In this document: piece after piece, positions 24,974-33,557 of the stretch
Layout of the letters: each line of letters starts with the position of its first letter
Position numbering within the stretch: position 1 is the stretch's first letter
Origin: Natrinema ejinorense
GTDB lineage: Archaea; Halobacteriota; Halobacteria; Halobacteriales; Natrialbaceae
Direction: 5' to 3'
Length of the DNA stretch: 64,000 nt
Assembly (NCBI RefSeq): GCF_002494345.1
Contig: NZ_NXNI01000001.1
Coordinates: 1,860,001 to 1,924,000 of the forward strand
Notes under the pieces: generated by a model
Seen by the model: the letters and a program-made list of their open reading frames with translations, nothing else
Told to the model about the DNA's origin: nothing
The model's database searches: none
Position numbers and translations under genes: made by a program

Positions 24974-25028
24974 GTAGCCACTGAAACGAGTGACACACTA
25001 ATCGCAACGCTGTCGTGCGATTCGGTGT
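24974..25028 (-). repeat. 55-bp dispersed repeat, copy B
   Basis: Reverse orientation to copy A at 18058-18112, 53 of 55 identical. It lies between the DUF5790 gene and the carbonic anhydrase gene, upstream of the former and downstream of the latter, both on the minus strand. The imperfect hairpin core is intact. See copy A. Confidence 0.8.
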
Positions 25029-25121
25029 GCAATGACTTTCGGTTGCTACGATAGTACGAGGGGCAGTCGACGGCGACAACGCTCGAGTCGCCCATCGAAG
25101 CGAGTCCCTGCTGACGAATTC

Positions 25122-25727
25122 TCAGGTCCGTCGCTCGCTAATCTCGTCGCCGACGCGGTCGCCGGGCCGGCGGAGTTCCCCCGACTCGACCTCGTAGACG
25201 TATCCGGTCACGGTCACATCGTCCGGAACGAACGACGACTCGCGGAGGTGCTCCACCTGGGCGGCGCAGGCCTCGTCGATGTCGTCCGTCATCTTCACCC
25301 AGTCCATGATGTCGGCGTCCCCGATGGTCAACTCGGGCAGCGACGGATCGAGGGGCGTCTCGTCGAGGTCACCGGCCTGTGCCTCGAGTCCCTCGCGAAC
25401 GGCCTCGTCGGGTGCGCTCATCATTCCGCAGTCGGTGTGATTGATCACGATGATCTCGTCGGTGTCGAAGAAGTTCGTCGTCAGTGCGGCCGAACGGATG
25501 ACGTCGTCCGTTACCTTGCCGCCGGCGTTCCGGAACACCTGCGCATCCCCCAGTTCGAGGCCCAGCGTCTCCTCGATGGGGATCCGTTCGTCCATGCAGG
25601 CGACGACGAGCAGGTTCTCGTTCGTCGGGACGCCCTCCCGACGGCGGCGGGCCCAGGTTTCCCGGTCGTCGACGGTCGCGTCGACCCGTTCGTGGTGGTG
25701 GTCGTGGTCGGAGTGGTCGTCGGACAT
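25122..25727 (-). CDS. Beta-class carbonic anhydrase
   Basis: 201 residues. Zinc ligands and the Asp-Arg dyad are visible: C44, D46, R48 in CMDERI, and H97, C100 in NHTDCGM. These belong to the beta class (similar to Methanothermobacter Cab), which interconverts CO2 and bicarbonate. A His/Asp-rich N-terminus (DDHSDHDHHHE) may load zinc or reflect haloadaptation. The C-terminus includes VTVTGYVYEVESGELR. ATG at 25727. Monocistronic. Confidence 0.93.
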   Translation of the reverse strand: MSDDHSDHDHHHERVDATVDDRETWARRRREGVPTNENLLVVACMDERIPIEETLGLELGDAQVFRNAGGKVTDDVIRSAALTTNFFDTDEIIVINHTDCGMMSAPDEAVREGLEAQAGDLDETPLDPSLPELTIGDADIMDWVKMTDDIDEACAAQVEHLRESSFVPDDVTVTGYVYEVESGELRRPGDRVGDEISERRT

Positions 25728-25903
25728 CGAGAACAGACACGGCTGCCAGTAGCTGAATAGTTCCGGTTGCCCTCGCGATTACCGTTATCGGGAAGGTGCG
25801 GAGAATGCTACCGGTACTGATCCGGTGATCGACGGTCATTCGCCGGCCAGGTTCCGATTAGCCGTCCGTGTCGACGCGAAAGATCGGCGCGTCTCAACCA
25901 GCG

Positions 25904-26416
25904 TCACTGCTCGAGTTCGCGGAGGGCAGCCAACAGCGCTGTCGCACCGATAAGTAACGAGACCAGAGTCAGTACCGATTGCCCGCCGCTGGCGAACAGA
26001 AAGACGAGGTAAACGGGACCGACCCCGACTGTGGCGACCGCGATGGTGACTGCCGCATGGGCCAACTCGAGACGCCGCGTCCTGGCCCGCGGGCCGAGTT
26101 GGTCGCCGAGAGTTATCGCACGTTCCCCGAAGTCCCAGGCGACGAAGGTAGCTGCGACTGCGAGGACGATCCGTGCGGGCTCACCGCCGGCAACCCCCGT
26201 TGCCAGCGTGGCACACCAGAGGGCTGCACAGCCACCGACCACGATTCGCCGGTCCGACCGCCAGAGGCCGCCGGCGACGAGGGCGACGCCGAGCGGAGCG
26301 AGCAGGATCGACCAGCCGGCACCGCCGAGTCCCGTCACGCCCGCCACTCCTGCAGCCCCGACTGCGAGGCTCGAACTGATTCTCGACGGGGTGGTCCGTA
26401 TTCCGGCGTCGGTCAT
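25904..26416 (-). CDS. Short membrane protein closing the second MoxR module
   Basis: 170 residues if started at ATG 26416, which overlaps the DUF58 stop (ATGA); a start two codons earlier (26422) is also possible. Five or so membrane segments of Ala/Gly/Val composition, with a charged loop DFGERAITLGDQLGPRART. No motif recognised. Same operon slot as the 462-residue protein at 5566-6954 but only about a third of its length. Probably a membrane partner of DUF58. Confidence 0.75.
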   Translation of the reverse strand: MTDAGIRTTPSRISSSLAVGAAGVAGVTGLGGAGWSILLAPLGVALVAGGLWRSDRRIVVGGCAALWCATLATGVAGGEPARIVLAVAATFVAWDFGERAITLGDQLGPRARTRRLELAHAAVTIAVATVGVGPVYLVFLFASGGQSVLTLVSLLIGATALLAALRELEQ

Positions 26417-27738
26417 TGCCATCCCTCCTCGGCCCGCTCGAAGGCGACTGCGAGTGGCTCCGACATCTGGCAGTCGATGACGCGGACGTTCGCCCGTTGC
26501 AGCGTCTGTATCCGCTCTTTCCGATAGAGTCGGGCGACTCGAGCCCCCAGCGTCTTCCGGTCGGTGACGTCGGGACTGACGACCGTTACGGCAGTCCCGG
26601 CGGCCTGCAAGCGTCGGGCGATCGTAACAGCGGCGTCGTCGGCCAACGGTGAGCAAAAGAGGACCTGTGCGTCGTCCGGGAGGTAAACCTCGAGCCGGCG
26701 AAGTTGCAACGCGGTTTGGCGGTCGACTTCGGGTGAGGGCGTGGACAACCTGTGTGTTCGGATCCGTTCGCGTGGCGGACTCGAGGACAACGTCGGATTC
26801 GTTGCCAGCAGGTCGCGTGCGCGTTGGCGGTGCGTCTCTCCCGCGGACGGGCCGAGCCATACGAACTCGGATCCGACCGCCGTGATGCCCGCCCGGTTAC
26901 CGGCGTCGAGCAGCCCAGCGAAGATCTCTCCGGCCGCCCGAACGCTCCATTCCACGGCATGCGTCCCGGTCGCATCGTCTCTGACTCCCACGTAGGCCGG
27001 CGGCCGTGCGTCGACGAAGAGGAGGGCCGTCGCCATTCGTTCCTCGCGAAAGTCGAGCGTCGTTAGCTCGCCGGTCCGTGCGCGTCTCGCCCAGTCGATG
27101 CGGTTCACCCGGTCGCCAGGTCGGTAGTCACGAACCCCGTAGAATTCGGTTCCGCTGCCGCCGCTGTCGGTCGGGATCTGCCCGCCGTAGTGGGAGACCA
27201 GCCGTCGAAGCGGTGGTTCGCTCGAGCCGTCCATCGACGGCGAGCAGGTGAGCGTCGTTTCGACGGGCTCGCGTAGCGCCGTCTCGTAGGCTCCGTTGAA
27301 GCTCCGGCAGACGACGCGGACAGGATCGAACTCGTGGGTCCCGCGTTCCGCCCGGATCGTGTACGTATGCGTCAGTGATTCGCCAGCATGCAACACGGTC
27401 CCGAGATGTGGCGATCCCTCGGGGACGTCGAGTGCTGTGGGGACTCCATCGACGATGCGTACGTCGGGCAACAGCCGGTTGCCGCGGTTTTCGACGGTCA
27501 GTCGGACGGTGACGTGCTGGCCCGGCGTCGGCGTTCGATCGTCTAATTCCCTCGTCATTCGGATCTCGGGTTCCGGCTGCGTTCCGAGTCTGGCGTAGGC
27601 CGCGAACACGACACCGACGGCGGCGAGGAGGAGGACGCCCGGTTCGCGCGCGAGTAATCCGACTGCGGCGGCGGCCCACGCGACTGCGTCGACGCCCGCC
27701 CACCGGTTCGTCGGCCGTTCGGTCGCCGTCTCACTCAT
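26413..27738 (-). CDS. DUF58 domain membrane protein (second module)
   Basis: 441 residues from ATG 27738, which lies 8 bp inside the previous gene. Two short membrane helices near residues 16-47 precede a beta-rich region (TVRLTVENRGNRLLPDVRIV) and the DUF58 core with GGSGTEFYGVRDYRPGDRV, RIDWARRARTGELTTLDFR and ATALLFVDARPP, followed by the VWA-like part. Clear paralogue of 4220-5569. An upstream in-frame extension to 27900 is only a shadow of the neighbouring gene. Confidence 0.9.
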   Translation of the reverse strand: MSETATERPTNRWAGVDAVAWAAAAVGLLAREPGVLLLAAVGVVFAAYARLGTQPEPEIRMTRELDDRTPTPGQHVTVRLTVENRGNRLLPDVRIVDGVPTALDVPEGSPHLGTVLHAGESLTHTYTIRAERGTHEFDPVRVVCRSFNGAYETALREPVETTLTCSPSMDGSSEPPLRRLVSHYGGQIPTDSGGSGTEFYGVRDYRPGDRVNRIDWARRARTGELTTLDFREERMATALLFVDARPPAYVGVRDDATGTHAVEWSVRAAGEIFAGLLDAGNRAGITAVGSEFVWLGPSAGETHRQRARDLLATNPTLSSSPPRERIRTHRLSTPSPEVDRQTALQLRRLEVYLPDDAQVLFCSPLADDAAVTIARRLQAAGTAVTVVSPDVTDRKTLGARVARLYRKERIQTLQRANVRVIDCQMSEPLAVAFERAEEGWQ

Positions 27739-28297
27739 CGGGGCCCTCCATGCGTTCTTCGAGGGCGGCGACGGCGTGTCGTACTCGTCGCTGGAACAGC
27801 GTCTCACGGCCCAGTAGCGAACGGATTCGATCGCGCCACGTCGGGACGTATTCCTCGGTGAACAGGGCGGCTCCGACGGGATCGTCGGTCCACGTCCCAC
27901 GCTCGAGACGCCTTCGGACGACCTCGGTCGAATCGCCGGTTTCCGCGACGAGTATCCGAACGGCGGCGTGTCTGAGATAGCGCGTGAGGCGGGTACGGCG
28001 GCCAGTCTGCGTCTGATAGCTGCTCAGTTCGAACGTCCGATCGAACGTCTCGCCCGGGAACGTCGGCGATTCGACCCGGTGGGCGTCCGGGAGCGTCGCA
28101 CGCTCCCACGGGGAGTTCCAGACGGCACTCGCGGTCCGGACCGTCTGGACGAGGGCGAGTATTCCGAGCAGCGGGACGAACGCATCGCTACCGCCAAAGA
28201 GCGTTGCGACGCCGGGGATCCACATCGCAACGATCCCGAGCCCCACGGCGACGACGCCGCCGGCGATCAACGCGCGTCCGACCACTGGACTTCCCAT
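27731..28297 (-). CDS. Small two-TM membrane protein (second module)
   Basis: 188 residues. Two helices (about residues 8-31 and 38-57) then a cytoplasmic part carrying VVRRRLERGTWTDDPVGAAL, the same signature as the paralogue at 3546-4223, and a basic C-terminal region (FQRRVRHAVAALEERM). Start ATG 28297 abuts the DUF4129 stop at 28298. Function unknown; likely complex partner of DUF58. Confidence 0.8.
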   Translation of the reverse strand: MGSPVVGRALIAGGVVAVGLGIVAMWIPGVATLFGGSDAFVPLLGILALVQTVRTASAVWNSPWERATLPDAHRVESPTFPGETFDRTFELSSYQTQTGRRTRLTRYLRHAAVRILVAETGDSTEVVRRRLERGTWTDDPVGAALFTEEYVPTWRDRIRSLLGRETLFQRRVRHAVAALEERMEGPDE

Positions 28298-29233
28298 CTA
28301 GTTCCCTCCATTCGGGGGTACGCCGTCCGAGTCGTCAGCTGTCGTGGGACCCTCGCCGACGCTCTGGAAACTCGCTTCGATGCGCTCGAGGGCGTTCCGC
28401 GCGCGTGTTTCCCGATCGGCCGTCGCGTCGAACCCGCCGTAGCGTACTTCCTCGAAGCGTGCAGTCAGCTCGCGCACGGCGTCGGGATTCAGGCCCGCTT
28501 CGATAGCTGCGTCGGCGAACTCGCCCGGCGTACTCGATTCCGGACTGGGAACGTCGAGGTGGACCGCCATCTCTCGCCACGCCCGATGGATCTCGGTCTC
28601 GAAACCAGCACTGCCCTCGAGACGCTCGGCCGCGTCGCCGGCGGCACGTGCTGCCGCCGCCCCGTCCGAATCGTCGTCCGCCTCGACGGGAGAGGCCGAC
28701 GCAGCGCCACGATCGACGAGCGAAACGGAGAACGATATCGCGGCGAGGGCAAGTCCCGCGAGGAGGACCGCGCCGAGGAGCACGGCCGGGACGACTGGAC
28801 CGGACCCGCTCGCGGAGTCGCCGACGCGACCCAGCGGGAGTCGATCGAACTGTCTGTACACGATCGTCGCTGCGCCACCGGTTGCGCAGTCGGTGAGCAC
28901 CAGATACAAGCCGAGGGCAGGGCCACCGACGCCAGCCCCGACCGCGATCGCCTCGAGGCGACTGTAGCGGTGCCAAACGAGCAGGCTCCCGCCGCCGAGG
29001 GCACCGAGGAGCCCCATCGTCGCCCAGGGCGTCGCGAGCCAGGAAACGCAGGGGGGACCTGGGGAGACACCGGGCCGATCCCCGTTCGATACCGGGGATG
29101 GGCTCGCTCCGTCACCGGTTCCGCCGCCGCCAGGGGCGGGATCCACTGTCGAATCGAGCGTTGCCGCGGCCAGCGAGAGCGCGAGCACACAGACCGCCGC
29201 GACGATGAGGAGACGGTGTTGCCGTGGCCGCAT
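28298..29233 (-). CDS. DUF4129 protein (second module)
   Basis: 311 residues from ATG 29233. N-terminal signal or anchor (LLIVAAVCVLALSLAAATL), a short Gly/Ser/Pro linker, two more membrane segments around residues 64-105 and one around 137-160, then the C-terminal DUF4129 region (AWREMAVHLDVPSPESSTPG and FEEVRYGGFDATADRE). It lacks the long Ig-like ectodomain of the paralogue at 1891-3549. Located 2 bp after the MoxR stop. Confidence 0.82.
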   Translation of the reverse strand: MRPRQHRLLIVAAVCVLALSLAAATLDSTVDPAPGGGGTGDGASPSPVSNGDRPGVSPGPPCVSWLATPWATMGLLGALGGGSLLVWHRYSRLEAIAVGAGVGGPALGLYLVLTDCATGGAATIVYRQFDRLPLGRVGDSASGSGPVVPAVLLGAVLLAGLALAAISFSVSLVDRGAASASPVEADDDSDGAAAARAAGDAAERLEGSAGFETEIHRAWREMAVHLDVPSPESSTPGEFADAAIEAGLNPDAVRELTARFEEVRYGGFDATADRETRARNALERIEASFQSVGEGPTTADDSDGVPPNGGN

Positions 29234-29235
29234 AG

Positions 29236-30213
29236 CTACGTCCCGTTCCCACTCCGTTCGATTCCGTCGACCGTCGGAACGGGTTCGGATCCGAGGACGC
29301 CGTCGATGACGGTGCGGCCGTCGATGCCATCGATGCGCGCGTCGGCGGTAAGCACGAGTCGGTGGGCCAGTACCGGGTGGGCGACTCTCTTGACGTCGTC
29401 CGGCGTGACGAAACCCCGACCCTGCATGACGGCACGTGCACGACACGCTTCGAGCAGTTGCTGTGTCCCGCGGGGTGAGACGCCGATATCGACACGGCGG
29501 TCCTCCCGAGTCGCGCGTGCCAGTCGACCGATGTAATCGAGGGTGTCGGCGTCGACCCGTACCGTCTCGGGCACGCGCTGCAGTTCTCGCACCTGTGCTC
29601 CGGACAGGACGGGTTCGACGTCGGGACTCCGGGTTTCCCGGTCGAGACGCCGTTGGAGGATATCGATTTCGCCCTCGTGATCGGGGTAACCCAGTTGCGC
29701 TTTCACGGTGAAGCGATCGATCTGTGCCTCGGGGAGGGGAAAGACGCCCTCGCTCTCGATGGGGTTTTGGGTCGCGATGACAACGAACGGATCCGGGAGC
29801 GGCCGCGTTTCACCCTGCGTCGTCACCTGCCGCTCGGCCATGGCCTCGAGGAGTGCAGCCTGTGTCTTGGCCGGTGCTCGATTGATCTCGTCGCCCAGAA
29901 CGACGTTCGCGAAGACCGGGCCCTCGCTGAACTCGAACGTGCCGTCGCGTTCGTCGTAGAGCTGGCTCCCGGTCACGTCCGTCGGCAGCAGATCGGGCGT
30001 AAACTGGATTCGGGAGAACGAGAGGCCCAACGCCGTCGCGAAGCACCGCGCCGTAAGCGTCTTGCCGGTTCCCGGGACCTCCTCGAGAAGAACGTGGCCG
30101 CGCGAAAGCACCCCGATGAAGACGGTCTCGAAAAACGACCGGTCTGCGACCACCGCGGTCGCTACTTCGTCGAGGACGTCGCTGCAAACCGCGCTCGCTT
30201 CCGCGATGTCCAT
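29236..30213 (-). CDS. MoxR-family AAA+ ATPase (second module)
   Basis: 325 residues. Walker A VPGTGKT (about 46-52), Walker B VVLGDEINRA (about 104-113), sensor 1 FVVIATQNPIESEG, and lid segment DVKRVAHPVLAHRLVL. It aligns without gaps to the MoxR at 6943-7908 over most of its length. Here it is the first gene of a five-gene operon with DUF4129, small membrane protein, DUF58 and membrane protein, the standard order. Promoter must lie in the 313 bp upstream. Confidence 0.93.
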   Translation of the reverse strand: MDIAEASAVCSDVLDEVATAVVADRSFFETVFIGVLSRGHVLLEEVPGTGKTLTARCFATALGLSFSRIQFTPDLLPTDVTGSQLYDERDGTFEFSEGPVFANVVLGDEINRAPAKTQAALLEAMAERQVTTQGETRPLPDPFVVIATQNPIESEGVFPLPEAQIDRFTVKAQLGYPDHEGEIDILQRRLDRETRSPDVEPVLSGAQVRELQRVPETVRVDADTLDYIGRLARATREDRRVDIGVSPRGTQQLLEACRARAVMQGRGFVTPDDVKRVAHPVLAHRLVLTADARIDGIDGRTVIDGVLGSEPVPTVDGIERSGNGT

Positions 30214-30526
30214 GACAATTCACGGCACGCCACTGAGTTAGGTATTCCGCTCGAACGGGTGGTTCGCACCGAACGGGAGCCCACGGCAAGTCATCGACAC
30301 CGACTCGCGATCCATCGTGATCGATCCCGGGCCGAATCGGCCGACCGGATGTCCTGCCAGGAGCGGACTCCGCCGGGACTCGTCCCGACGGATCGCAATC
30401 GACGAACGGCTCGCGTTCGGCCATCGGCCCGAGCGTCGGAACGGACGTCCTCGCTAACCGGGTCAAATTCGGATCGACCGGAACCATGAAAGGAATTAAG
30501 ACCGGTTAGAAGCAAAGTAAGTGCAG
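30214..30526. other. 313-bp divergent intergenic region
   Basis: Separates the leftward MoxR operon from a small rightward membrane-protein gene. Position 30490-30520 (AGGAATTAAGACCGG...AGCAAAG) is AT-rich and contains a TATA-like AATTAAG at about -34 from the ATG at 30527. Nothing else recognised. Confidence 0.35.
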
Positions 30527-30754
30527 ATGTCAAACGTATCCGAATCCGCGGCGTCGGAATCGACAGCAACCAAATCGAGGCAGGTAGCTCGCGTCCTGAA
30601 CCTGTCTATTCTCTTCGTCGGTATCGGACTGTACGCGGCGATCGGGTTCGCGATGCATTACGTCGCCCTGTTTTCGGAACACCAGACGACGTACTTCGTC
30701 GTCGGGACTGCTATCGGAGTCATCGGACTTCTCCTCTGGATCGTTACCAGATAA
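30527..30754 (+). CDS. Small two-helix membrane protein
   Basis: 75 residues, ATG 30527. After a Ser/Glu-rich start, two helices: around LNLSILFVGIGLYAAIG and TTYFVVGTAIGVIGLLLWIV. No known family recognised. A TATA-like element sits roughly 30 bp upstream, consistent with expression as a leaderless or short-leader mRNA. Monocistronic. Confidence 0.7.
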   Translation: MSNVSESAASESTATKSRQVARVLNLSILFVGIGLYAAIGFAMHYVALFSEHQTTYFVVGTAIGVIGLLLWIVTR

Positions 30755-31027
30755 GGCGTCGTGAACCCGACACCCCGAAACCGACGGCGGAATCACAACT
30801 GCGTGGTTCGACAGCGAGTGGTCACGATACGACAGGGATAGTCTGCTCAATCGGATCCCGGCTGAGACGGACACGAGGGCGGCTGTGGACCGAGATACTA
30901 TCGACGAGGCCGACTCGACGATCGATCACGCGACCGTCAGCGATTTTCGAGTCCCGGTGACGCTTCGGTTCCGGCAAGCACCTCGCAACCGCCAACGATT
31001 ATCCCCGCTCGGTGTGGTACTGCAAGC

Positions 31028-31888
31028 GTGAGCAGCAACTCGATCACAAACGAGAGTGGGACGTTCGAGATCGGCGAGACGACGGTCCATCGGCTGGGGT
31101 TCGGCTCGATGCGGCTCTGTGGCGACGACATCATCGGCTCGCCCGAGGACGAAGAAACCGCACGGGAGGTCGTCCAGCGCGCCGTCGACTGTGGCATCGA
31201 CCTCATCGACACGGCCGACTCCTACGGCCCGGCCGTGAGCGAGCGACTCATCGGCGAGGCGATCGGTGATCCCGACGACGTCCTGGTCGCGACCAAGGCC
31301 GGCCTGTTGCGCAACCGGGAGGGCGAGTGGATCGCCCACGGCGATCCCGACTACATCCGCAATCAGGTGCTTACCTCGCTCGACCGGCTCCGGACGGACA
31401 CCATCGACCTCTATCAGTTCCACCGGCCCGACGGCGATACCGACTTCGAGGACTCCGTGGCTGCGTTCGCCGAACTCAAAGACGAGGGACTCGTCCGCGA
31501 AGTCGGTCTCAGTAACGTCTCCCCCGAACTCATCGATCAGGCTCGCGAGCAGGTCGATGTCGCGACCGTCCAGAACCGGTACAACCTGAACGACCGCGGG
31601 GCCGCCGATTCCCTCGAGGTCTGTGCCGAGAACGATATCGGGTTCATCCCGTGGGCCCCGATCAACGGCGACGATCTGGCCGCACACGACGATCTCCTCG
31701 ACGACATCGCAGCGGCACACGACGCGACGCGACGACAGGTCGCGCTGGCGTGGCTCCTCGAGCGTGCAGACGTCATGCTGCCGATTCCGGGGACGTCCGA
31801 TCCCGCTCACCTCGAGTCGAACGTCGCCGCCACACAGCTCTCGCTGTCCGACGACGAGGTGCAGCGACTGACCGACGCGGCCGACTAG
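31028..31888 (+). CDS. Aldo/keto reductase
   Basis: 286 residues from GTG 31028. Catalytic tetrad visible as Asp/Tyr in LIDTADSYGPAVSERLIG, Lys in VLVATKAG and His in YQFHRPDGDTD; cofactor region contains MLPIPGTSDPAHLESNV. This is the compact AKR group that handles small aldehydes and ketones with NAD(P)H. Only weak similarity in detail to the AKR at 13851-14822, so not a recent duplicate. Convergent with the following membrane protein gene. Confidence 0.9.
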   Translation: MSSNSITNESGTFEIGETTVHRLGFGSMRLCGDDIIGSPEDEETAREVVQRAVDCGIDLIDTADSYGPAVSERLIGEAIGDPDDVLVATKAGLLRNREGEWIAHGDPDYIRNQVLTSLDRLRTDTIDLYQFHRPDGDTDFEDSVAAFAELKDEGLVREVGLSNVSPELIDQAREQVDVATVQNRYNLNDRGAADSLEVCAENDIGFIPWAPINGDDLAAHDDLLDDIAAAHDATRRQVALAWLLERADVMLPIPGTSDPAHLESNVAATQLSLSDDEVQRLTDAAD

Positions 31889-31902
31889 GGCACCGAACCC
31901 GA

Positions 31903-33186
31903 TTACGACGCTGCGAGTCGGCCGGCGATGCGCTGGGAGAGTTCGGTGAGGTAGAACAACCCCCAGATCGCGGCCACGACGGCGCCGACGACGTCGTACA
32001 CGAGGTCGACGATCGTATCGTTGAGACCGTGTTGGGCGAGAACCGCCTCGAGGCCGTACCGTCGTGCGCTCCAGTCGATGACGAACTCCATGAGTTCCCA
32101 GACGACGCCGAATGCGAGGACGAACACGAGGATGAACGCGAACAGCATCGCCGGGGGAACGTAAATCTCGTCCGTGTGGAGGTCGATCGCCCGGACGACC
32201 GCATAGCCCCCCGCGGCGACGATCGACGCCGAAACCGTATGCGTCAGGCTATCCCACGGGCCAACGATCGCGTACAACCCGGCAGAGCCGAGTACGTGGA
32301 GGAAAACGGCCGCCGTGAGCCAGAAGACGAGTCCCGGCTCGAGCGGTAGTTTGGCATCCCGCTCGAGGAGGGCGGAGAGAAAGGTGATGGCGAGCGCGAT
32401 GGCGGCGTTCGAGACCGTCGTCAGGTCGCGGCTGACGATCCCATACAGCAGGAGGACCCCCAGGGCCGCCTGCATGACTCGGGAGAGTCGCCGAACGATC
32501 TCGTCGGGGACGTCTAGCTGATCGCGGATCAGCGTCGGGACGGGGTCCGATTCCTCGTCGGGCGACGCGTCCCGCGGCGTCGGCGTCCGCTGTCTCTCGA
32601 TCTCGGTACCGTACGACCCGAAGTAGCGACCGAAGACGACGCCAGCGAACAGCCCGGCGGCCGCTGCGTACGCGAAGTTGATCATCAGCGCGCGGTTGGC
32701 CGCGTCCTGCGAGCGGCCGTCCAGTATGTAGTCCGTCCCGAACGTCACGTCGGCGACCCACTGGGCGACGTTCCACGCGCCGGCGACGGCGAGCGTCGTC
32801 AGCACGACGAGCGCGACCGCGAACGCGTGGTTCATCCGGACCGTCGTGAACCGGTCGATCTCGACGGTGGCCACGAGCGCGACTGCGGCGACGGCGACGT
32901 AGACGGCGATCGACGTCAGGAACGACTCACCGAGTACCGTCGCGTCGACGACGGGCAGGGAGACGAGGCCCAACAGCTCCCAGGGTGGCATCATCAGCGG
33001 ATCTCGAAACGCGACGGCCGGAAGCATCACGATCACGGTCGCGAACCCGGTGAACGCGAACCATCGGTAGGAGTCGGCGAGGCCGTGAATGATCGCGAGC
33101 GCGACGAGCGCGATCGTGATTGCCCAGGCGAGCGCGGCGTTTCGCTGCGTTTTGTCGAACGGGCCGCCGAATCGAGCGTCCGCCAT
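31903..33186 (-). CDS. Polytopic membrane protein with DUF2238-like C-terminus
   Basis: 427 residues, about ten helices. The C-terminal 130 residues (WDSLTHTVSASIVAAGGYAV, VLAFGVVWELMEFVIDW and LNDTIVDLVYDVVGAVVAAI) show the Asp, Glu and Asp residues in helices typical of the DUF2238/YjdF membrane family. The N-terminal half is a separate multi-helix region of no known family, joined by a charged loop with RQRTPTPRDASPDEE. Start ATG 33186. Function unknown; intramembrane acidic residues suggest a transporter or hydrolase-like role, unproven. Confidence 0.78.
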   Translation of the reverse strand: MADARFGGPFDKTQRNAALAWAITIALVALAIIHGLADSYRWFAFTGFATVIVMLPAVAFRDPLMMPPWELLGLVSLPVVDATVLGESFLTSIAVYVAVAAVALVATVEIDRFTTVRMNHAFAVALVVLTTLAVAGAWNVAQWVADVTFGTDYILDGRSQDAANRALMINFAYAAAAGLFAGVVFGRYFGSYGTEIERQRTPTPRDASPDEESDPVPTLIRDQLDVPDEIVRRLSRVMQAALGVLLLYGIVSRDLTTVSNAAIALAITFLSALLERDAKLPLEPGLVFWLTAAVFLHVLGSAGLYAIVGPWDSLTHTVSASIVAAGGYAVVRAIDLHTDEIYVPPAMLFAFILVFVLAFGVVWELMEFVIDWSARRYGLEAVLAQHGLNDTIVDLVYDVVGAVVAAIWGLFYLTELSQRIAGRLAAS

Positions 33187-33289
33187 GTGTCCCCTACGAG
33201 ACGACGCGCCTAAACGCGAGAGCATGCGAGAGCCATCGAGCGGGCAGCGACACGTCCGGGGGGAGACGGTTCGACCGCTCGCAGTCGAC

Positions 33290-33457
33290 TCACTCGCCGA
33301 CGAAGACCGTCTTGAGTCGCGATCCACAGGACGGGCAGCAAAGCGTCTGCCACGTGGCCGGGTCGAGTCCACCGATCGTTTTCGTCCGTCGAGCGTCGTC
33401 GAACGGGACGGTTTCTCCACAGGAACCACACTCGAGGCTGTCGTCCGTCTCGGTCAT
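33290..33457 (-). CDS. 55-residue double-CxxC zinc-ribbon protein
   Basis: ATG at 33457 to TGA at 33290. The protein reads MTETDDSLECGSCGETVPF, then DDARRTKTIGGLDPATWQ, then TLCCPSCGSRLKTVFVGE. Two CxxC pairs (CGSC and CPSC) about 32 residues apart form a classic zinc ribbon, a very common design among haloarchaeal micro-proteins. It is too short for default gene-calling cutoffs. Function unknown; RNA or protein binding is likely for ribbons of this size. Confidence 0.72.
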   Translation of the reverse strand: MTETDDSLECGSCGETVPFDDARRTKTIGGLDPATWQTLCCPSCGSRLKTVFVGE

Positions 33458-33557
33458 CGATCGATGGGACGGTCCGAACGCGCTTTGGTTTGACGACGGC
33501 TCACGTCCGCGCCGGTTCCGACGGAAGACTGATAGTTAATCCTCGTAACAGTGTCGT

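Noticed and set aside
18058-25028. CRISPR array
   Set aside because: The two 55-bp copies are 7 kb apart in opposite orientation; no regularly spaced repeats or cas genes occur in the window.
30755-31027. Open stretch before the aldo/keto reductase as a gene
   Set aside because: An uninterrupted frame reads TAWFDSEWSRYDRDSLLN but has no start codon in its first part and no recognised family; kept as untyped intergenic DNA.
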